From CAZJWR01 sp964549765 (GTDB taxonomy: Bacteria > Zixibacteria > MSB-5A5 > GN15 > JAAZOE01), in assembly GCA_964549765.1 (NCBI GenBank), contig CAZJWR010000001.1:65381-129380 (forward strand): a stretch of DNA of 64,000 nt, given 5' to 3'. The notes under the pieces are model-generated. The model did no database searches, was not told where the DNA came from, and saw only the letters and a list, made by a program, of their open reading frames with translations. The number at the start of each line of letters is the position of its first letter. The first letter of the stretch is position 1. Position numbers and translations under genes: made by a program. This document shows positions 60,933 to 64,000 of the stretch, in pieces.

Positions 60933-61859
60933 ATGAACAAGAAAATCGCAGTTATCGGAGCCGGGAATGTCGGCGCGTCGGTGGCCCAGTATCTGGCCGA
61001 GGCCAATTTCGCCGACGTCGTGATGGTTGATATTGTCGAAGGTCTGCCGCAGGGCAAGGCCCTGGATCTGACTCAGGCCGGACCGATTCGCGGCTATAAC
61101 TGCCGGGTTACCGGATCGAACGATATCGCCGCCATCGAAGGCGCCGATATGGTCATCATGACGGCCGGTTTGGCCCGTAAGCCAGGCATGACCCGCGAGG
61201 ATCTGCTCAACAAGAACGCCGAAATCATCGGCGGCGTCGCGGAAGGCGTCAAGAAGCACGCCCCGGACAGCTTCTTCCTCATGGTTTCCAACCCGCTCGA
61301 CATCATGACCTACCATGCCTTCAAGATTACCGGATTTCCCAAAAATCGCGTTTTCGGGCAGGCCGGTGTCCTCGACTCCATCCGCTTCCGCACCTTCGTG
61401 GCGATGGAACTGAATGTGGCCGTCACCGATACGCAGGCGATGGTGCTCGGCGGGCACGGCGACACCATGGTGCCGTTGCCGCGATACACCACCGTAGCCG
61501 GTATTCCGATCGGTGAATTGATCCCGAAAGATCGCATCGACGCCATCTCCGTGAGAACCCGAGGCGGCGGCGGCGAAATCGTCAAGCTGCTCAAGACCGG
61601 TTCGGCCTATTACGCCCCGGCGGGCGCGACGGTCGACATGGCCCGGGCGGTGCTCCTCGATGAGAAAAAAGTTCTGCCGGCGTCGGCTTATCTGCAGGGC
61701 GAATACGGAATCAAAGATCTCTACATCGGCGTCCCGGTGGTTCTCGGCGCCAAGGGTGTGGAGAAGATCATCGAGCTCAAGCTCGACAAGGACGAACTGG
61801 GCATGCTCCAGAAATCGGCCGAAACCTACAAGGAATTCATCAAGATCATCGGATATTAA
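60933..61859 (+). CDS. mdh: Malate dehydrogenase (LDH-like type)
   Basis: A 308-residue enzyme. The NAD-binding start is KIAVIGAGNVGASVAQYLAE. The GLARKPGMTREDLL loop carries Arg residues typical of malate rather than lactate specificity, and the catalytic His is in VLGGHGDTMVPLPRYTTV. The type is the tetrameric, LDH-like MDH found in many anaerobes and photosynthetic bacteria. AGGAGG lies before the ATG. It interconverts malate and oxaloacetate; icd follows after 11 bases. Confidence 0.96.
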   Translation: MNKKIAVIGAGNVGASVAQYLAEANFADVVMVDIVEGLPQGKALDLTQAGPIRGYNCRVTGSNDIAAIEGADMVIMTAGLARKPGMTREDLLNKNAEIIGGVAEGVKKHAPDSFFLMVSNPLDIMTYHAFKITGFPKNRVFGQAGVLDSIRFRTFVAMELNVAVTDTQAMVLGGHGDTMVPLPRYTTVAGIPIGELIPKDRIDAISVRTRGGGGEIVKLLKTGSAYYAPAGATVDMARAVLLDEKKVLPASAYLQGEYGIKDLYIGVPVVLGAKGVEKIIELKLDKDELGMLQKSAETYKEFIKIIGY

Positions 61860-61870
61860 AGGGAGACAAC

Positions 61871-63121
61871 ATGGCGCCAAAGTATAAACACATCAAGATT
61901 CCCCAGGACGGCGTGCAGATAAAGGTCAAAAAAGGCAAGCTGCAGGTTCCGGATAACCCGATCATCCCTGTCATCGAGGGTGACGGTATCGGTCGGGATA
62001 TCATGAAAGCGACCCGCCGAGTCCTCGACGCCGCCGTCCAAAAGGCGTACAAGGGTAAAAAGCGGATCGTCTGGATGGATGTCTATGCCGGCGAGAACGC
62101 CAATCGCATCTACAAGGAGTGGCTGCCCAAAGAAACCATCGATGCGATCAAGCAGTATGTCGTCGCCCTCAAGGGACCGTTGACGACTCCGGTCGGCGGC
62201 GGCTTCCGTTCGCTGAATGTGACTCTGCGACAGGTGCTCAATCTGTACGCCTGCGTCCGTCCGGTGCGGTATTTCAAAGGTGTCCCGTCGCCGGTGTGCG
62301 CACCGGAGAAGATGGACGTCGTTATTTATCGTGAAAACACCGAAGACGTCTACGCCGGGATCGAATGGGCCAAAGGCACCAAGGATGTCGCCAAGGTGAT
62401 CAACTGGTTGAACAAGAACATGAAGCTGTCGATCCGCAAGGATTCCGGCATCGGGATCAAGCCGATTTCGGTGACGGGAACGCAGCGTCTGGTGAAGAAG
62501 GCCATCCAGTACGCCCTCGATCGCAAACGCCCCTCGGTGACATTGGTTCATAAGGGCAACATCATGAAATACACCGAAGGCTTGTTCCGCGACTGGGGAT
62601 ATAAGACGGCCAAGAAGTTCTTCCCGAAACAAACCATCACCGAGGACGAACTCTGGAGTAAGTACAAAGGCAAGCAGCCGAAAGGCAAGGTTGTCATCAA
62701 GGACCGTATCGCCGATTCCATGTTCCAGCAGGTTCTGACCCGCACCGACGAGTACGACGTGGTGGCCACGCCCAACCTCAACGGCGACTATCTGTCCGAC
62801 GCCTGCGCCGCGCAAGTCGGCGGGCTGGGCATGGCGCCGGGAGCGAACATGGGCGACTACATCGGGTTGTTCGAGGCCACCCACGGCACCGCGCCGAAGT
62901 ACGCCGACAAGGATATGGTCAATCCCGGATCGTTGATTTTGTCGGGCGTCATGATGCTGGAGTATCTGGGCTGGCAGAAGGCGGCCGATCTGGTTGTTCA
63001 CGGCGTTGAGAAAACCATCGCCAAGAAGACGGTCACTTATGATTTGCACCGCCAGATGAAAGGCGCCAAGAAGGTCTCGACCTCCGAGTACGCCACCCAG
63101 ATCATCAAGAATATGCGGTAG
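61871..63121 (+). CDS. icd: Isocitrate dehydrogenase, NADP type
   Basis: A 416-residue enzyme close in layout to E. coli Icd. IPVIEGDGIGRDIM, the TTPVGGGFRSLNVTLRQ segment with the Ser that E. coli phosphorylates, VIYRENTEDVYAGIEW, and DVVATPNLNGDYLSDACAA. The adenosine-site HGTAPKYADKDMVNPGS keeps the Lys-Tyr pair that favours NADP. It makes 2-oxoglutarate, which KorABCD uses, or the reverse. GGGAG precedes the ATG. It closes the central-carbon cluster, with a strong terminator 22 bases after the stop. Confidence 0.96.
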   Translation: MAPKYKHIKIPQDGVQIKVKKGKLQVPDNPIIPVIEGDGIGRDIMKATRRVLDAAVQKAYKGKKRIVWMDVYAGENANRIYKEWLPKETIDAIKQYVVALKGPLTTPVGGGFRSLNVTLRQVLNLYACVRPVRYFKGVPSPVCAPEKMDVVIYRENTEDVYAGIEWAKGTKDVAKVINWLNKNMKLSIRKDSGIGIKPISVTGTQRLVKKAIQYALDRKRPSVTLVHKGNIMKYTEGLFRDWGYKTAKKFFPKQTITEDELWSKYKGKQPKGKVVIKDRIADSMFQQVLTRTDEYDVVATPNLNGDYLSDACAAQVGGLGMAPGANMGDYIGLFEATHGTAPKYADKDMVNPGSLILSGVMMLEYLGWQKAADLVVHGVEKTIAKKTVTYDLHRQMKGAKKVSTSEYATQIIKNMR

Positions 63122-63143
63122 CTGAATCGAAATAGTAAATCAA

Positions 63144-63170
63144 GGGGGAGAGGTTTCTCCCTCTTTTTTT
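63144..63170 (+). terminator. Strong Rho-independent terminator after icd
   Basis: Eight-pair stem GGGGGAGA/TCTCCCTC (63144-63151 with 63156-63163, one G-U pair), GGTT loop, then seven T residues (63164-63170). It ends the sucC-to-icd unit. Confidence 0.9.
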
Positions 63171-63183
63171 CGACCGGAGAATC

Positions 63184-63924
63184 ATGGCCGAAACGATTGT
63201 CAAGCAGCATCGGTATTATTGGGAGGACGCCGATCACCTGATCCGGCTTGCCCGCGAGTATCAGGCCAAAGTCCGCGACCTGACCGATGAGAACGAACGC
63301 GATTACTATCTCTACTGGAAATATCGTCTGGCGCGGATGTCGTTCATCGCCCGCATGATGTCCATCGAGGCGTTGCTGAACAACGTTCTCGAACAGTTCA
63401 GCCTGCCGGAAAAATTCAAGGCGCTGGGCCGGCTTTCGTCGGGATTTCCCCGCAAGGAGCGGTTCCCGCGCAATCAGCGAAAGCGCAAAGGACGTCCGTT
63501 TCAAGTCCCGCTGAAGTGGAAAATGTATGTCACTCCGTACGTATGCAACGAAAACAGCCGGATGAAGATCGACGAATATTTCACTTACGAGGAAGGTGCC
63601 TATCGCAAATTTCGGCAATTGATCATGATCCGGAACGAATTCGTCCACACCCGCGTCGTAGATAAGGATATTGATATCCAGGTACGCTCGGAACTTCCCC
63701 TGAAAGAAGACGACAAGCTGCAAAAGTTTCTCATCCATCATGAATTCGCCGACTGTTGCGAAGAACTCGGCATCGAAAAAGATCCCGTCTGCTTCAAAAT
63801 CGACAATGCCGTCGTGTGCAGCGAGGCGATGCGCGGAATTCTGGTGGAACTCGATCACTTCCTCGGCGGCCGTATCTTGACCAAGGATTTTTGGGAAAGC
63901 GAAGATCTCGATTTCGTCAAGTAA
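63184..63924 (+). CDS. Uncharacterised protein with HEPN-like RNxxxH motif
   Basis: A 246-residue, largely helical protein that I cannot assign to a named family. The N-terminal half is helical (MSFIARMMSIEALLNNVLEQF), then a basic loop (about 85-108). The stretch KFRQLIMIRNEFVHTRV contains R150-N151-xxx-H155. RNxxxH is the catalytic signature of many HEPN-type RNase or scaffold domains, and a helix with upstream acidic residues fits that fold. It has GGAG before the ATG and starts 13 bases after the icd terminator, so it needs its own promoter, which I do not see clearly. A non-catalytic role is equally possible. Confidence 0.6.
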   Translation: MAETIVKQHRYYWEDADHLIRLAREYQAKVRDLTDENERDYYLYWKYRLARMSFIARMMSIEALLNNVLEQFSLPEKFKALGRLSSGFPRKERFPRNQRKRKGRPFQVPLKWKMYVTPYVCNENSRMKIDEYFTYEEGAYRKFRQLIMIRNEFVHTRVVDKDIDIQVRSELPLKEDDKLQKFLIHHEFADCCEELGIEKDPVCFKIDNAVVCSEAMRGILVELDHFLGGRILTKDFWESEDLDFVK

Positions 63925-63950
63925 TTTATCCAACGTCCCGAATCTCGGTT

Positions 63951-63973
63951 GTGTAAATTCTTGTGTGTAAATT
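63951..63973 (+). repeat. Short direct repeat GTGTAAATT
   Basis: Two copies of GTGTAAATT (63951-63959 and 63965-63973) in the A+T-rich tail of the window, 14 bases apart. They could be regulator half-sites of the next gene, which lies outside the window. Confidence 0.35.
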
Positions 63974-64000
63974 TTAGGTGATTTTGGCTAAATAAAGAGG

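Noticed and set aside
1..64000. CRISPR arrays, insertion sequences, integrases and restriction-modification genes.
   Set aside because: Looked for and not found; every long open region is explained by housekeeping or envelope genes.

Overview
The window is about 64 kb of gene-dense bacterial chromosome, apparently around 55-60% G+C. Genes lie almost all on the + strand in long, tightly overlapping operons (ATGA, TGATG and TAATG junctions). I see no phage, transposon, CRISPR array or rRNA. The gene mix points to a Gram-negative lineage of the FCB superphylum or a neighbouring candidate phylum. The pointers are a SprA/Sov-type giant outer-membrane protein, a Bat (aerotolerance) operon, bacillithiol synthesis, a four-subunit 2-oxoglutarate:ferredoxin oxidoreductase and selenocysteine machinery. 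Zixibacteria or a relative is my best guess, at low confidence.

Layout: 1-9.5 kb, a Bat operon (DUF58, SurA-like TPR protein, GT-C glycosyltransferase, BatD/DUF4381-like protein, batA, batB, batC, batD, batE). 9.6-11.7 kb, a flippase-like membrane protein and a CorA-type transporter. 11.8-15.2 kb, bshC-bshA-bshB1 for bacillithiol. 15.3 kb, the selenocysteine tRNA gene (selC), convergent with a small lipoprotein gene, the only clear minus-strand gene. 16.2-19.8 kb, recG, a DUF1844 gene and murB. 19.9-25.9 kb, a 2,030-residue SprA/Sov-like protein. 26-31.8 kb, a glutaminyl-cyclase-like M28 lipoprotein, selA, selB and an amidohydrolase. 32-40.1 kb, glnA, gatA, a hydrolase, gatB, purN, purC and purH. 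40.2-42.7 kb, DUF494, coaBC and a family-4 uracil-DNA glycosylase. 43-48.6 kb, dnaB (atypical composition in its 5' part), mlaE, mlaF, radA and tgt. 48.8-54.2 kb, an aldehyde dehydrogenase, a cyclic-2,3-diphosphoglycerate-synthetase-like P-loop protein, a carbamate kinase and a CCA-adding-type enzyme. 54.2-63.1 kb, a central-carbon block (sucC, sucD, korD, korA, korB, korC, ndk, larA-like, mdh, icd) closed by a strong terminator. 63.2-63.9 kb, an uncharacterised protein with an RNxxxH motif typical of HEPN domains.

How it fits together: selC, selA and selB make selenocysteine insertion likely, although selD and any selenoprotein lie elsewhere. SucCD, KorABCD, Mdh and Icd form the ferredoxin-linked 2-oxoglutarate branch of a TCA cycle that could run either way. 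SprA beside a glutaminyl-cyclase-like lipoprotein recalls Bacteroidetes type IX secretion and N-terminal pyroglutamate formation. Several promoters share TTGACA-like -35 and TA(n)CTT-like -10 boxes. Some place the predicted first transcribed base at or within one base of the start codon (recG, the M28 gene, possibly murB) or at the first base of the tRNA, which suggests leaderless transcripts.
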